Source of the DNA: Halalkalibacillus halophilus DSM 18494
GTDB lineage: Bacteria > Bacillota > Bacilli > Bacillales > Alkalibacillaceae
Assembly: GCF_000423105.1 (NCBI RefSeq)
Contig: NZ_AUHI01000015.1
Location: 1 to 64,000, forward strand
Direction: 5' to 3'
Length of the DNA: 64,000 nt
A program made the position numbers and the translations under genes. Under the pieces are notes generated by a model, which was not told the origin of the DNA, ran no database searches, and saw only the letters and a program-made list of their open reading frames with translations. Below are positions 49,318 to 59,591 of this stretch, piece after piece; the first letter of the stretch is position 1, and the number at the start of each line of letters is the position of its first letter.

Positions 49318-51666
49318 CTATTTCAACTCAAAAATCGTTACACCTGTACCGCCTTCATTTGCTGTACCGAATTTATGTTTTTTAACAGAACGATGATTTC
49401 GAGCGTAAGCCTGTACACCTTTCATCAATGCACCAGTACCTTTTCCATGAATAATGGAAACTTGATGATAATTAGCAAGCAACGCCTCATCTAGATATTT
49501 ATCTAATCGATTAAGTGCGTCTTCATATCGTTCACCACGTAAGTCTAATTCGGGTTTAACGTGATAGTTACTGCCTTTCACCGTTGATAATGGTTTTGTT
49601 TCTACTTGCTTAGGACGTTTAATAAACTCCATCTGATCTTGCTTCACTTTCATTTTCATAATGCCTAGTTGCACTTCATATTCTTTATTTGTAACTTTTT
49701 GAACAATATGACCTGTTTGATTAAAAGTTAAAACATGGACTTCATCACCAGGGTGAAACTCTCTTGATTCCTTTGATTTCTTTTCAGGTTTCTTTTGCTC
49801 TGGTTCAAGTTCTGACTTCTGATCAGAAAGCTTTTTTCGGGCGTCAATAAAACGGTGCTCTTTCACACCTGCTTCTTCGCGCATATTTCTAATTTCAGTT
49901 AATATTTCTTCTGCTTGTTCTTCCGCCTTGGAAACTACTTTGGAAGCCTTTTCTCTCGCTTTTTCTAAATATTGATCTTTATTACTCAAATAATGTTGGT
50001 ATTCTTGAGAAAGGGACTGATAAAGTTCTTCCGCTTCTTTTAAACGCTGCTCTGCCACATCATAATCCGTTTCTGCTCGTTTCCTTGATTCCTCTAGTGA
50101 TGCAATCATATTTTCGACAGATCGTGAATCTTCTCGCACCATCCCTTTTGCTTGGTTAATAATTTCATCTTTTAACCCTAAACGCTTAGAAATATCAAAT
50201 GCATTACTTCGACCAGGTACACCTAGCAACAAGCGGTAAGTAGGTTGTAAAGTTTCTATATCAAATTCAACAGAAGCATTCGTCACTTCTTCTCTATTAT
50301 ACCCATATGCTTTCAATTCGGGATAGTGAGTAGTAGCAATCACTCTCGCTTTTCGCTCAACCACATAATCTAAAATAGACATAGCAAGTCCAGCTCCCTC
50401 TTGTGGGTCTGTCCCTGCTCCTAATTCATCAAATAAAACGAGTGACTGAGACGTTACTTGATTAAGAATTTCCACGATATTTGTCATGTGAGAAGAGAAC
50501 GTACTTAGGCTCTGCTCAATAGACTGTTCATCTCCAATATCTGCAAAAATGTGATCGAACACGGCCAGTTCTAATCCATCTAACGCAGGTACTTGTAATC
50601 CAGCCTGAGCCATTAACGTACAAATGCCTACCATTTTCAACGTTACTGTTTTACCACCTGTATTTGGGCCCGTGATCACGATTGCGGTAAAATCAGCACC
50701 CAGTTCCACATCATTTGGAACAACTTCACCATCTGCTATGAGTGGGTGACGAGCTTGTCGCATATGGATAATCCCTTGATTATTCATTTTTGGTTTCGAA
50801 GCTTTCATATCGTGTGCAAGTTTTCCTTTTGCAAACATGAAATCTACTTGTTGGAGTGTATCAACATTTGTACGCAAGAAACTCGCATCTTCTTTAATGA
50901 ATTGGGTTAATTCTACTAGAATCCTGTCTACCTCACGTTGTTCATCCACTCGTGATTCTTGCAGTTTATTGTTTAATTCAACTACTGCCTGGGGTTCAAT
51001 AAATAATGTTTGGCCCGAGGAGGATTGATCATGAACCATTCCGCCAAAACTTGATCGGTATTCTTGTTTTACAGGTAACACATAACGATCATTTCGAATC
51101 GTCACAATCGCATCAGATAACATATTACTTTTTGATTTCGTATAGCCATCTAATCGATCACGAATGCTGCTCTCATAGGAACGAATCTGAGAACGGATTG
51201 TCCTTAGTTTACTCGATGCCCCGTCCATCACATTACCATAATCATCGATACAGCCTTTAATGGCTTGTTCTAACTTAGGAAGGCTTGTAATGTGTTCAGT
51301 TAATTCATCTAATAATGGCAAAGATAACTCTTCATCTTCCAGTGTACTCATGAATTTTTTCCACTGATTACCACCATAAATTGTACTTGCGATTTCTAAA
51401 CACTCAGTAGCTGATAAAACACCATCGATTGTCGCTCGTTTAATTTGAGGGCGAATATCATGAATGCCACCAAGAGGAACATTTCCTTTCAGTCTTAACA
51501 CTTGCGTAGCCTCATCCGTTTCTTGTTGCAAACGATTTACTTCTTCAAGGTCTGTTGAAGGAAATAGTCTAGAAACATAATCCTTGCCTAAACTGGTTGC
51601 TGCTTTTGTTAGTAACATATCTTTTAATTTATCAAATTCTAATTGTCTTAATATTTTTTGATTCAT
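49318..51666 (-). CDS. mutS2: MutS2 family protein (recombination suppressor, ribosome-rescue endonuclease)
   Basis: A 782-residue protein: MutS core with clamp, ATPase with Walker A GPNTGGKTVTLK and Walker B LVLFDELGAGTDP, coiled coil (520-640), KOW-like region, and a C-terminal Smr nuclease domain (LDLRGERYEDAL, IIHGKGTGALMKG). In Bacillus the family acts on collided ribosomes and on branched DNA. Start is the ATG of MNQKILRQLEF after AAGGTGA. Third conserved gene after polX. Confidence 0.93.
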   Translation of the reverse strand: MNQKILRQLEFDKLKDMLLTKAATSLGKDYVSRLFPSTDLEEVNRLQQETDEATQVLRLKGNVPLGGIHDIRPQIKRATIDGVLSATECLEIASTIYGGNQWKKFMSTLEDEELSLPLLDELTEHITSLPKLEQAIKGCIDDYGNVMDGASSKLRTIRSQIRSYESSIRDRLDGYTKSKSNMLSDAIVTIRNDRYVLPVKQEYRSSFGGMVHDQSSSGQTLFIEPQAVVELNNKLQESRVDEQREVDRILVELTQFIKEDASFLRTNVDTLQQVDFMFAKGKLAHDMKASKPKMNNQGIIHMRQARHPLIADGEVVPNDVELGADFTAIVITGPNTGGKTVTLKMVGICTLMAQAGLQVPALDGLELAVFDHIFADIGDEQSIEQSLSTFSSHMTNIVEILNQVTSQSLVLFDELGAGTDPQEGAGLAMSILDYVVERKARVIATTHYPELKAYGYNREEVTNASVEFDIETLQPTYRLLLGVPGRSNAFDISKRLGLKDEIINQAKGMVREDSRSVENMIASLEESRKRAETDYDVAEQRLKEAEELYQSLSQEYQHYLSNKDQYLEKAREKASKVVSKAEEQAEEILTEIRNMREEAGVKEHRFIDARKKLSDQKSELEPEQKKPEKKSKESREFHPGDEVHVLTFNQTGHIVQKVTNKEYEVQLGIMKMKVKQDQMEFIKRPKQVETKPLSTVKGSNYHVKPELDLRGERYEDALNRLDKYLDEALLANYHQVSIIHGKGTGALMKGVQAYARNHRSVKKHKFGTANEGGTGVTIFELK

Positions 51667-51724
51667 TCCGCTCACCTTTTTTCATTTGACTCTGTTAACG
51701 TTAAATGTTGATTTCATTCAGTAT

Positions 51725-51945
51725 ACCCCATATGGAGGAGAAACGCGTGAAGCGGAGACGCCTGAGGGATCAGCGCAGCTCGAAAATCCATTTTTCCGGA
51801 ATGGCAATGGAGGAAAAATTAGTTGAGAGCAAGCCCCTAGGGACGGCTAAAGTCCGTTACGTCCTGTAACGAACACCGTCATTAGACCATCCAGGTCGTC
51901 ACAAGCTTCCGCTTCTAAGCGATTCGACAGTATCAACATTGGGTA
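51725..51945. repeat. GC-rich intergenic element, probable dispersed repeat
   Basis: The stretch between polX and mutS2 is much more GC-rich than its surroundings and full of short dyads (CCGTTACG / CGTAACGG-like pairs around 51855-51880, CGCTT/AAGCG near 51915). Phrases such as GAAGCGGAGACGCCTGAGGG and ATGGCAATGGAGGAAAAATT recall elements seen between genes of other Bacillaceae. Only one copy is in the window. No coding potential is supported. Confidence 0.45.
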
Positions 51946-51954
51946 TTAATAGAG

Positions 51955-53658
51955 CTATTCATTTAAAAACTGTGTCAATTTCTCTAATGACCAAGTATTT
52001 ACTACTGTATCACGCTCTATCCAACCTTTTCTAGCAGCTTGAACCCCGATCGTCATATCCGCCAGCATCTTATAGTTATGAGCATCTGTATTTATAGCAA
52101 TTTTCACGCCACGCTCTTGAGCCACTTTTAACCAATCCCAAGCTAAATCTAAACGATTTGGATTCGCATTCAATTCAATAATAGTATTCGTTTCTTTAGC
52201 CAAATCAATAAATTGCTCATAGTTAAAGGCATACCCAGCCCTTCTTCCTAATAGTCGTCCAGTAGGGTGGGCGATCATATCTACATGTGGTGAACGCATC
52301 GCTACTTCTAATCGCTTCATGATCTCTTCTTCTGGTTGATTAAAGCTAGAATGGATGGAAGCTATTACAAAATCCATCTCTTCCAAAAAAGTATCCCCAA
52401 AGTCTAAACTTGCATTTGGTAGTATGTCCATTTCTACACCTGCAAGAATGGTTATTTCATTATACTTTTTATTCAACTCATTAATCTGCTCTCGTTGTTT
52501 ACGCAGCCTTTCTTCGTTCAGCCCATTAGCTACTTGTAGAAATTTTGAGTGATCTGTAATTGCAATATGCTGATAGCCATATTCAATAGCTTTTTGTACC
52601 ATTTCCTCAATAGATTGTGCACCGTCACTCCATGTACTGTGCATATGCAAATCAGATTTGATCGACTCTTGCGACACTAACGTTGGCATTGTTTCTACTT
52701 GAACTTCTTCACCTGTCTCTCTTAGTTCAGGTGGAATATATGGCATGTCTAAAAAGGAAAAGAAGGCTTCTTCTGAATCAAATGTGTGCACTTCACCTGA
52801 ATCTACATTCTCGATTCCATACTCACTGATTTTATAACCTTTTTGCTTAGCAATCCTTCTCATTTCTACATTATGATCTTTAGATCCGGTAAAATGATGT
52901 AAAGTTGTATAAAATGCTTCTTGTTCCACTAATCTAAAGTCAACAGATAAATCCCACTCCCCTGAAATTACCACCGTCACTTTTGTACTACCACTTGCTA
53001 CGACCTCTTTTACTTGTTCTAATTCAGTAAGTTGTTTGGAAACTTTCTCGCCATCTTTAGTCGCTATAATATAATCTAAATCCTTTACCGTTTCTTTTAA
53101 CCGTCTTAAGCTTCCTGCTAATGCATAGTCAGAAACTCCGTCCATTTTTTCTAGTTGCTCAACAATTTGGTGATGTATTGGTAAAACAGTTGAAATAGGT
53201 AAACGTTCCGGGCGACTATATTGTTCATCCAAAGCCTGGATCATTTTATCGACTGTTTTCTTACCGAATCCCTCTAAAGCTTCTACTTCACCATTTTCAC
53301 ATGCTTTTCTGAGTGTAGCTTCATCTATTACCCCAAGTTCTTGATATAATTTAGAAAGTTTTTTACCACCAAGTCCTTGTAATTTTAATAGAGGAACAAG
53401 TCCTTCTGGAACGTCCTGCTTTAACTTCTGCAAGGTCTCTGTATCATGATTTTCTATAAACTCTTCTATTACAGCTGAAGTACCTTTACCAATACCTGAT
53501 AGTTTGGCAAAGTCCTCTATCTCACTTAATGAACGTTCATCTCGCTCCAGTGATTGCGCAGCTTTGCGGTAGGCAGAAATTTTAAAGGCATTTTCCCCTT
53601 TTAATTCTAAATAGACTGCAATAGTTTCTAAGTGTTTGATTACTTGTTTTTTATCCAT
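51955..53658 (-). CDS. polX: DNA polymerase/3'-5' exonuclease PolX
   Basis: A 567-residue family X polymerase. Helix-hairpin-helix motifs (LSGIGKGTSAVIEEF, LEGFGKKTVDKMI), a polymerase palm with the Asp pair in KDLDYIIAT, and a C-terminal PHP nuclease domain (SDLHMHSTWSDG, HIAITDHSKF, INTDAHN). It fills short gaps in repair. Position between cvpA and mutS2 is conserved. Confidence 0.94.
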   Translation of the reverse strand: MDKKQVIKHLETIAVYLELKGENAFKISAYRKAAQSLERDERSLSEIEDFAKLSGIGKGTSAVIEEFIENHDTETLQKLKQDVPEGLVPLLKLQGLGGKKLSKLYQELGVIDEATLRKACENGEVEALEGFGKKTVDKMIQALDEQYSRPERLPISTVLPIHHQIVEQLEKMDGVSDYALAGSLRRLKETVKDLDYIIATKDGEKVSKQLTELEQVKEVVASGSTKVTVVISGEWDLSVDFRLVEQEAFYTTLHHFTGSKDHNVEMRRIAKQKGYKISEYGIENVDSGEVHTFDSEEAFFSFLDMPYIPPELRETGEEVQVETMPTLVSQESIKSDLHMHSTWSDGAQSIEEMVQKAIEYGYQHIAITDHSKFLQVANGLNEERLRKQREQINELNKKYNEITILAGVEMDILPNASLDFGDTFLEEMDFVIASIHSSFNQPEEEIMKRLEVAMRSPHVDMIAHPTGRLLGRRAGYAFNYEQFIDLAKETNTIIELNANPNRLDLAWDWLKVAQERGVKIAINTDAHNYKMLADMTIGVQAARKGWIERDTVVNTWSLEKLTQFLNE

Positions 53659-53702
53659 TTAAATACTCCCTTAACTGTTGTTCAAATTTGTATGGATGAG
53701 AT

Positions 53703-53740
53703 AAAAAGAAAAGAGGCAACTCGCTCGGAGTCTACCTCTA
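53703..53740 (-). terminator. Terminator of zapA-cvpA
   Basis: On the minus strand AGAGGTAGACTC / GAGTTGCCTCT hairpin followed by TTTCTTTTTATC. Confidence 0.75.
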
Positions 53741-54283
53741 TTAACTGTTGATCTGTGTAAACCATAAGTCTTTAATACGCTCTGAGAATAGTGGTGTACT
53801 CTCAATAATAAATTGTGCAATAAATGACCCTTGTATCGCATCTTGGATGAACCCTATGGAAACCAAGGATACAAAGAATATAAAGAAGAATATAATTAAG
53901 TACATTTCAATAAAACCAACAATTGCTCCTAATAAATTATTCACACTTTTTAAGATTGGAATATTAGCAACAAAGTCTAACATATTCGCTAGTACTTGCA
54001 GTAAAATCTTCACTACAAAGAAAATAAACACAAAGGCAATTCCATTATAAAAAGCATCAGAAATTGATGCATTTCCTGCTAAACTAGACCAAAAATGGTC
54101 ATCTGATAAATTGGGATTAGGAATCCATAACTCTATAACAGATGCTAAGTCTCGAAAGTACAGCCAAGCAACGATAAATGCTACGATAAATCCTAATAAA
54201 TGAAAAATTTGAAGTATAAATCCTCTTTTTAAACCAATTAAAAAGCCGAGAATTAGTAATATAAACAAAATAATATCTAACAT
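53741..54283 (-). CDS. CvpA family membrane protein (YshB)
   Basis: A 180-residue protein with four membrane helices and the CvpA pattern (LGFLIGLKRGFILQIFHLLGF, quoted as GLKRGFILQIFHLLG; FVFIFFVVKILL; LLGAIVGFIEMYL). The family is linked to colicin V production in E. coli, but its role in Bacillus is unknown. Two bp after zapA, so the two are coupled; conserved with polX and rnhC. Confidence 0.85.
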   Translation of the reverse strand: MLDIILFILLILGFLIGLKRGFILQIFHLLGFIVAFIVAWLYFRDLASVIELWIPNPNLSDDHFWSSLAGNASISDAFYNGIAFVFIFFVVKILLQVLANMLDFVANIPILKSVNNLLGAIVGFIEMYLIIFFFIFFVSLVSIGFIQDAIQGSFIAQFIIESTPLFSERIKDLWFTQINS

Positions 54284-54285
54284 GA

Positions 54286-54549
54286 TTATTTTCGATCCTC
54301 TTTCCTCTGACTCTGCACTAATGCATCGTAATCTTGTTTTAGTTTAATATAATCATTCATGGTGTTCAATGCTGTTAATACAGCTAATTGCGTGGTATCA
54401 AAAGAAGGCTTCGCATAGCGAATTTCGTCCATTTTTTGGTCTACTAAGCTTGCAACCATTTTTATTTGATCAGGCGATTCCTGACCAACAACTGTATATT
54501 TACGATGATGAATATCAACGGTAACTTTATTCTTATTTGATCCAGTCAT
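54286..54549 (-). CDS. zapA: Cell division protein ZapA
   Basis: An 87-residue Z-ring-associated protein that promotes FtsZ bundling: N-terminal strands VTVDIHHRKYTVVG, then a coiled coil with LAVLTALNTMNDYIKLKQ. Start is the inner ATG (54549) with AGGAGG 7 nt before it; the longer upstream frame lacks a site. Divergent from rnhC. Confidence 0.9.
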   Translation of the reverse strand: MTGSNKNKVTVDIHHRKYTVVGQESPDQIKMVASLVDQKMDEIRYAKPSFDTTQLAVLTALNTMNDYIKLKQDYDALVQSQRKEDRK

Positions 54550-54683
54550 CGATAAGCCTCCTTCTCGATTCTCTACAACATATAGTAACACGTTTTGACA
54601 TAGGAAGGAAAGTACAGATATTTGGCATCGCGCACACTTTCCTCACATGATATACTAATCAAAAATCGATAAAGGAGCAAGTC

Positions 54684-55601
54684 ATGGGACAGACCGTAAT
54701 CAAACTTGATCAACAAACACTTAAAAGACTTCAAAACACTTACCAATCTTATAGCTTAGACAAGACTCCTCCCCATGCTATTTTAGCTGCAAAATATAAT
54801 GGGAATACCATCACTGCTTATAAATCCGGCAAAGTTATGTTTCAAGGGGATTCTCATGCAGAAGAAGCTTCCAAATGGGGAGAGAATACCGAAACAAAAG
54901 CGAAGCAAAAAATTATAAACTCTGCTTCTATGGAAGTTTTAAAGCAAGATCATATTGGTTCTGATGAAGCTGGTACAGGCGATTACTTTGGTCCAATAAC
55001 AGTAGCTGCCGTTTATGCTACTGAAAAACAACAGGAACTGCTGCGTGAGCTAGGTGTTAAAGATTCAAAAGCCTTAAAGGATGACACAATCTCAAAAATA
55101 GTAAAAGACATTTTAAAAACTGACATCATATATAGTTCTGTAACATTAAGTAACCCAAAATATAATGAGTTAAAAAATCGTGCATGGTCACAAGTACGAA
55201 TGAAAGCATGGATGCACCATCAAGCAATCAACCATGTAATCAATAAATTAGATGAAAAAGAATACTCTGGTATTGTAATTGACCAATTCTGTGAACCTGG
55301 TGTCTATTACAATAAGATTCGTGCTTCCAATCAAGAACCACATAAGGATATTACATTCCTCACAAAGGCGGAAAGTCAATCTACTTGTGTGGCGGCTGCC
55401 TCCATGATTGCGAGGTTCCGATTTGTTCAAGAGATGGAGCGGTTATCAGGAGTTGTAGGTTTCGATTTACAAAAAGGTGCTTCTAATATAGTTGATAAAC
55501 AAATCAAGCGTATTATCGATAAAAAAGGGGAACCATTTCTAAATGAAATTGGAAAGGTTCACTTTGGGAATACGAAAAAAGCGAAGAATTTGAAGAAATA
55601 A
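54684..55601 (+). CDS. rnhC: Ribonuclease HIII
   Basis: A 305-residue enzyme that removes RNA from RNA-DNA hybrids. The N-terminal TBP-like binding domain (1-85) precedes a type 2 RNase H core with the acidic motif GSDEAGTGDYFGP, where Asp and Glu bind metal as typical of HIII, and AASMIARFRFVQEM. AAAGGAG site. Divergent from zapA as in B. subtilis. Confidence 0.94.
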   Translation: MGQTVIKLDQQTLKRLQNTYQSYSLDKTPPHAILAAKYNGNTITAYKSGKVMFQGDSHAEEASKWGENTETKAKQKIINSASMEVLKQDHIGSDEAGTGDYFGPITVAAVYATEKQQELLRELGVKDSKALKDDTISKIVKDILKTDIIYSSVTLSNPKYNELKNRAWSQVRMKAWMHHQAINHVINKLDEKEYSGIVIDQFCEPGVYYNKIRASNQEPHKDITFLTKAESQSTCVAAASMIARFRFVQEMERLSGVVGFDLQKGASNIVDKQIKRIIDKKGEPFLNEIGKVHFGNTKKAKNLKK

Positions 55602-55628
55602 GAAATATTTAAAGAGTCCAAACATGAA

Positions 55629-55765
55629 AAGAGGCTGGGACAAAATGGTGGTAGTCATTACTCATCCGGACAATAAATTGCGGTGCGATTAACTCGCTCC
55701 GACTACGCTTTTTTGGCGCATTGCTCGGGTTTTCATGCTATCACTTTAATTTGTCCTAGCCTCTT
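55629..55765. repeat. GAGGCTGGGACAAAA-ended intergenic element, short copy
   Basis: The ends AAGAGGCTGGGACAAA and TTTGTCCTAGCCTCTT are inverted repeats and could form a bidirectional terminator for the convergent rnhC and pheT. The inside contains a 21-bp segment starting GCGGTGCGATTAACTCG (55680-55700), found inverted in the copy at 60649. Both copies end with TTTTCATGCTA-CACTTTA before the right arm. Confidence 0.75.
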
Positions 55766-55781
55766 TAAATAAATTTCAATA

Positions 55782-58211
55782 TTATCCTCTTAATTCCGCT
55801 TCATACACTTTCTCAACTTGTTCTACAATCGATTTGCGTGCTTCCTCGATCTCTTCATCCTTTAAAGTACGTTCACTGTTTTGGAAAACAAGGTTAAAAG
55901 CGACTGATTTCTTTCCTGCTTCCATATGTTCCCCATCATACACGTCAAATACAAGAATAGATTGTAGATGTGGCTGTCCCGCTTCTTGAATAACTTTTTC
56001 TAATTCGCTTGCAGTAACATTATCGTTTACCACAAAAGCTAAGTCCTGTGAAATGGCAGGATACTTTGTGATCTTTTCATAACGTTCTTCTTGGTCAGAC
56101 AGTTCTAAAATAGCTTCTAAGTCCAAGTCGTACACGTACGTTTCCGATAAGTCATAATCCTTTTGAGTGGTTGGATGTAATTGTCCCAAATAGCCAATCA
56201 CACGTTCCCCAGATTTCACAATTGCCGTTCTTCCTGGGTGCATACCATCTAGTTCAGCTTGTTCATACGCGACTTCTGGCACAGCAAAATGGGATAGTAA
56301 TCCTTCGACGATTCCTTTTAGAATAAAGAAATCTACTGGTTGTTTTTGTGCTTGCCATGGGTGATTAATCCACAATCCAGTAATAGCTCCTGTTGTTCTT
56401 AATTTCTCCTCAGGCTGAGTACCTTCCCCTTTAGTTTGCGGATAAATTGGTCCTATTTCATATAAAGCGATATTGTACTGGTTACGAGCGACATTGTACC
56501 GCACGCTTTGTAGCAATTCTGGTACTGCACTTAATCTTAAATGACTGTGTAAATCAGTCATTGGCATCGCTAATGGAACGGCATTGGCCTCCATATTTTT
56601 CACTTCTGGACTTACAAATTTATAGGCATTTTTTTCTGTAGTAAGGGAGTACGTAATTGCTTCATTTAATCCAGTAGATTGTAAATAATCATGTGCTTTT
56701 CGTAATGCTTTTTGCCGTTTCGACAAACCACCTGGATGCATTTCTCCAGTTGGTAGTGTATATGGAATTCGGTCGTATCCATAAATACGTGCGATTTCTT
56801 CTACCATGTCTTCTTTACGAAGCACATCTCCACGTCTAGGTGGGATCGTAACTGTAATTAATTCGTCTTGATTTTTCGCCTCAAAGCCTAAACGATTAAA
56901 TATTTGATACATCTCTTCCATAGAAATAGATGCGCCAATTCGCATTTCCATTTCTGGTCGAGAAAAAGTAATATGTTGTGGCTCTACTTCAAGTGAGCCT
57001 TGTTCCACCATATCACCTAGTACCGTAGCTCCTGCAACTTCTTGTAAGAGTTGTGCTGCACGTGTTGCTGCGTCTCTCACACGAGTTTGATCGAGTCCTT
57101 TTTCATAACGAACACTTGCCTCACTACGTATGCCATGGTCTTTAGACGCTTTACGAATCGAAGCAGGATCGAATGATGCCGCTTCTAATAAAATCATCGT
57201 TGTATCATCTTGTACTTCTGATTTTTCCCCACCCATTACACCTGCAATAGCATGAGCTTCTTTTCCATTAGTAATGACTAAATGATCCGTTTGTAGGGTA
57301 CGTTCTTCTCCATCAAGTGTCTTAATCGTCTCTCCTTCATTTGCTAAACGAGTTACCACTTCCTTAGAACCGAAACGTTGATAGTCAAATGCGTGTAATG
57401 GTTGACCATATTCTAATAATACGTAATTCGTCACATCGACAACGTTATTAATTGGTCTAATCCCTGCACTCATCAGACGATTCTTTAACCACTGTGGAGA
57501 TTGTTTTACTTCTATGTCTTTTAAAATCCAAGCTCCGTAAAATGGATTAGCTTGTTGGTTATCGAGTTGAACCGAAATATGATTACTAGAAGCTTCCTCT
57601 GCTTTAGTCACCTGTGGTTCAGGTAATTGAACCTTTTGGTCGTATATAGCTGCTGTTTCGTAAGCCATCCCTAGCATGCTTAGGCAATCTGCACGATTTG
57701 GTGTTAGATCAAATTCAATAATGGTATCATCTAAATTTAGTAATGGCGCAGCAAGTTGGCCAACTTCCACTGGTTCTTCGATCACAAAGATTCCTTCTTT
57801 ATCCGCTTCTGTTAGGAACTTATCATCCACACCTAATTCATTTAACGAACAAATCATGCCTTCTGAAACTTCCCCGCGAAGTTTAGCCTTCTTAATTTTA
57901 AGTCCACCAGGTAAACGTGCACCAGGTTTAGCTACTATGACATACTGGCCTTTCGCAACGTTGTTGGCACCACAAATTATTTGCGCCAGATCTGTTTCGC
58001 CAACATTCACTTGGCATACATTCAATTTATCGGCATTTGGATGTTGATCACATGCCTCTACGTACCCGACGACTAGTTTATCACTTTGTAAAACCGGGTC
58101 CATCACCTGTTCCACTTCTATTCCAGTCTTCGTAATGTCTTCAGCTAGTTGAAGTTTATCTTTATCTTTCACATCTATATATTGTTGTAACCAATTCGTT
58201 GATACTAACAT
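55782..58211 (-). CDS. pheT: Phenylalanine-tRNA ligase beta subunit
   Basis: An 809-residue subunit. N-terminal tRNA-binding OB domain (40-150), B3/B4 editing region, B5 domain (about 410-480), catalytic-like core and C-terminal FDX-ACB anticodon domain (KYPAISQDLAFVVNDNVT quoted as KYPAISQDLAFVV). It forms the alpha2-beta2 enzyme with PheS, 12 bp upstream, under a T-box leader. Confidence 0.96.
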   Translation of the reverse strand: MLVSTNWLQQYIDVKDKDKLQLAEDITKTGIEVEQVMDPVLQSDKLVVGYVEACDQHPNADKLNVCQVNVGETDLAQIICGANNVAKGQYVIVAKPGARLPGGLKIKKAKLRGEVSEGMICSLNELGVDDKFLTEADKEGIFVIEEPVEVGQLAAPLLNLDDTIIEFDLTPNRADCLSMLGMAYETAAIYDQKVQLPEPQVTKAEEASSNHISVQLDNQQANPFYGAWILKDIEVKQSPQWLKNRLMSAGIRPINNVVDVTNYVLLEYGQPLHAFDYQRFGSKEVVTRLANEGETIKTLDGEERTLQTDHLVITNGKEAHAIAGVMGGEKSEVQDDTTMILLEAASFDPASIRKASKDHGIRSEASVRYEKGLDQTRVRDAATRAAQLLQEVAGATVLGDMVEQGSLEVEPQHITFSRPEMEMRIGASISMEEMYQIFNRLGFEAKNQDELITVTIPPRRGDVLRKEDMVEEIARIYGYDRIPYTLPTGEMHPGGLSKRQKALRKAHDYLQSTGLNEAITYSLTTEKNAYKFVSPEVKNMEANAVPLAMPMTDLHSHLRLSAVPELLQSVRYNVARNQYNIALYEIGPIYPQTKGEGTQPEEKLRTTGAITGLWINHPWQAQKQPVDFFILKGIVEGLLSHFAVPEVAYEQAELDGMHPGRTAIVKSGERVIGYLGQLHPTTQKDYDLSETYVYDLDLEAILELSDQEERYEKITKYPAISQDLAFVVNDNVTASELEKVIQEAGQPHLQSILVFDVYDGEHMEAGKKSVAFNLVFQNSERTLKDEEIEEARKSIVEQVEKVYEAELRG

Positions 58212-58223
58212 TTGTATTCCCCC

Positions 58224-59258
58224 TTACGCTTTATGAAATTGTTTTAAGAAACGTACATCATTTGTATAGAAATGACGGATATCCTCTATTCCGTACTTAA
58301 GCATTGCTATTCTCTCAGGCCCCATTCCAAATGCGAACCCGGTGTATTTCTCTGGGTCAAATCCAGCTTTTTGTAATACATTGGGATGGACAAGTCCGGC
58401 ACCTAGTATTTCGATCCAGCCTGTACCTTTACAGACAGAACAACCTTCTCCACCACATACCTTACAGGAAATATCTAGTTCTACAGATGGTTCTGTGAAT
58501 GGGAAGAAACTTGGACGTAAACGGATTTCACGATCTTCTCCAAATAAATGTTTCGCTAATGCATTTAATGTACCTTTCAAATCACTCATTCGTACATTTT
58601 CATCCACGTAAAGTCCTTCTATTTGAGTAAACTGATGAGAGTGTGTCGCATCGTCCGTATCACGGCGATACACCTTGCCAGGACATATGATCTTCACAGG
58701 ACCTCTACCTTCGTGTGCGAGCATTGTACGTGCTTGCACAGGTGATGTGTGTGTACGCATTAATAATTCCTCTGTAATGTAGAAAGAGTCTTGCATATCA
58801 CGAGCAGGGTGTCCCTTGGGTAAGTTTAATGCTTCGAAATTATAATAATCTGTTTCTACTTCAGGTCCTTCTGCGACTTGGTATCCCATACTAATGAACA
58901 GATCTTCAATGTCACGAATCACTTCCATTAATAAATGAGGACCACCGTTTTGTGCTGGTTTACCTGGGAGCGTAACATCCACCGCTTCTTCTCTAAGCTG
59001 CTTATTGATTTTAATTGCTTCTAATTCTGCGTCTTTTTCTTCTAAAGCTTCCGTCAACGTATCACGCACTTCATTTGCTAGTTGGCCAATCACTGGACGT
59101 TCTTCCTTGGATAGTTTCCCCATCCCTTTTAAAACTTCTGTAATCTGACCTTTCTTACCTAAATAATATACGCGTGTATCTTGTAGCTGCTTGTTGTCTT
59201 CACTTGACTGTATTTGTTGCAGTGCTTCTTCTTTTAATTGTTGCAATCGCTCTTTCAC
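58224..59258 (-). CDS. pheS: Phenylalanine-tRNA ligase alpha subunit
   Basis: A 344-residue class II synthetase subunit. Coiled coil at the N-terminus (1-85), class II motifs from GGPHLLMEVIRDIEDLF onward, RTHTSPVQARTM, YRRDTDDATHSHQFTQIEG (motif 2) and FGMGPERIAML (motif 3). A Cys-rich loop CKVCGGEGCSVCKGTGW may bind zinc. Start is GTG at 59258 after GGAGG. Confidence 0.96.
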   Translation of the reverse strand: MKERLQQLKEEALQQIQSSEDNKQLQDTRVYYLGKKGQITEVLKGMGKLSKEERPVIGQLANEVRDTLTEALEEKDAELEAIKINKQLREEAVDVTLPGKPAQNGGPHLLMEVIRDIEDLFISMGYQVAEGPEVETDYYNFEALNLPKGHPARDMQDSFYITEELLMRTHTSPVQARTMLAHEGRGPVKIICPGKVYRRDTDDATHSHQFTQIEGLYVDENVRMSDLKGTLNALAKHLFGEDREIRLRPSFFPFTEPSVELDISCKVCGGEGCSVCKGTGWIEILGAGLVHPNVLQKAGFDPEKYTGFAFGMGPERIAMLKYGIEDIRHFYTNDVRFLKQFHKA

Positions 59259-59283
59259 ACTAGTTTCCTCCTTTTTTGCATAT

Positions 59284-59560
59284 AAAAAACCCGTCCCCTT
59301 ATAGAAAGGGACGAGTTGTTATTCCGTGTTACCACCCTAATTGATCAAACAGTCTAAAGTTCGATCCACTTCATTTTGATAACGGATTGCTCCGGGTTAC
59401 CTTTACTGCTTCGCAACATCCAGGTACCAGCTCCTGAGTGAAATTCATCTTTTTCAACATTTGAGATAGTTTCAGTCTAAGCTATCTCATCCCTAGGAAA
59501 TGTATTATGAAAAAGATTACTGGGCTCATTCTAAGCTTTTTTATTCATCTATTCTGAAAT
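59284..59560 (-). promoter_or_regulatory. T-box riboswitch leader of pheST (Phe)
   Basis: The minus-strand leader contains the T-box core AGGGTGGTAACACGGA (59338-59323) followed by a terminator hairpin CTCGTCCC / GGGACGGG with TTTTTT (59317-59284). Upstream the stem I region includes GATGAATTTCACTC, in which TTC (59442-59440) is the likely Phe specifier codon. Uncharged tRNA-Phe should favour the antiterminator and raise pheST transcription. Confidence 0.92.
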
Positions 59561-59562
59561 AT

Positions 59563-59591
59563 ATTATAGATAAAATTATCAATTTAATCAA
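59563..59591 (-). promoter_or_regulatory. Sigma-A-type promoter of pheST
   Basis: On the minus strand TTGATT (59591-59586) and TATAAT (59568-59563), 17-bp spacing. The -35 box overlaps the stop codon of ysgA. Confidence 0.75.
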
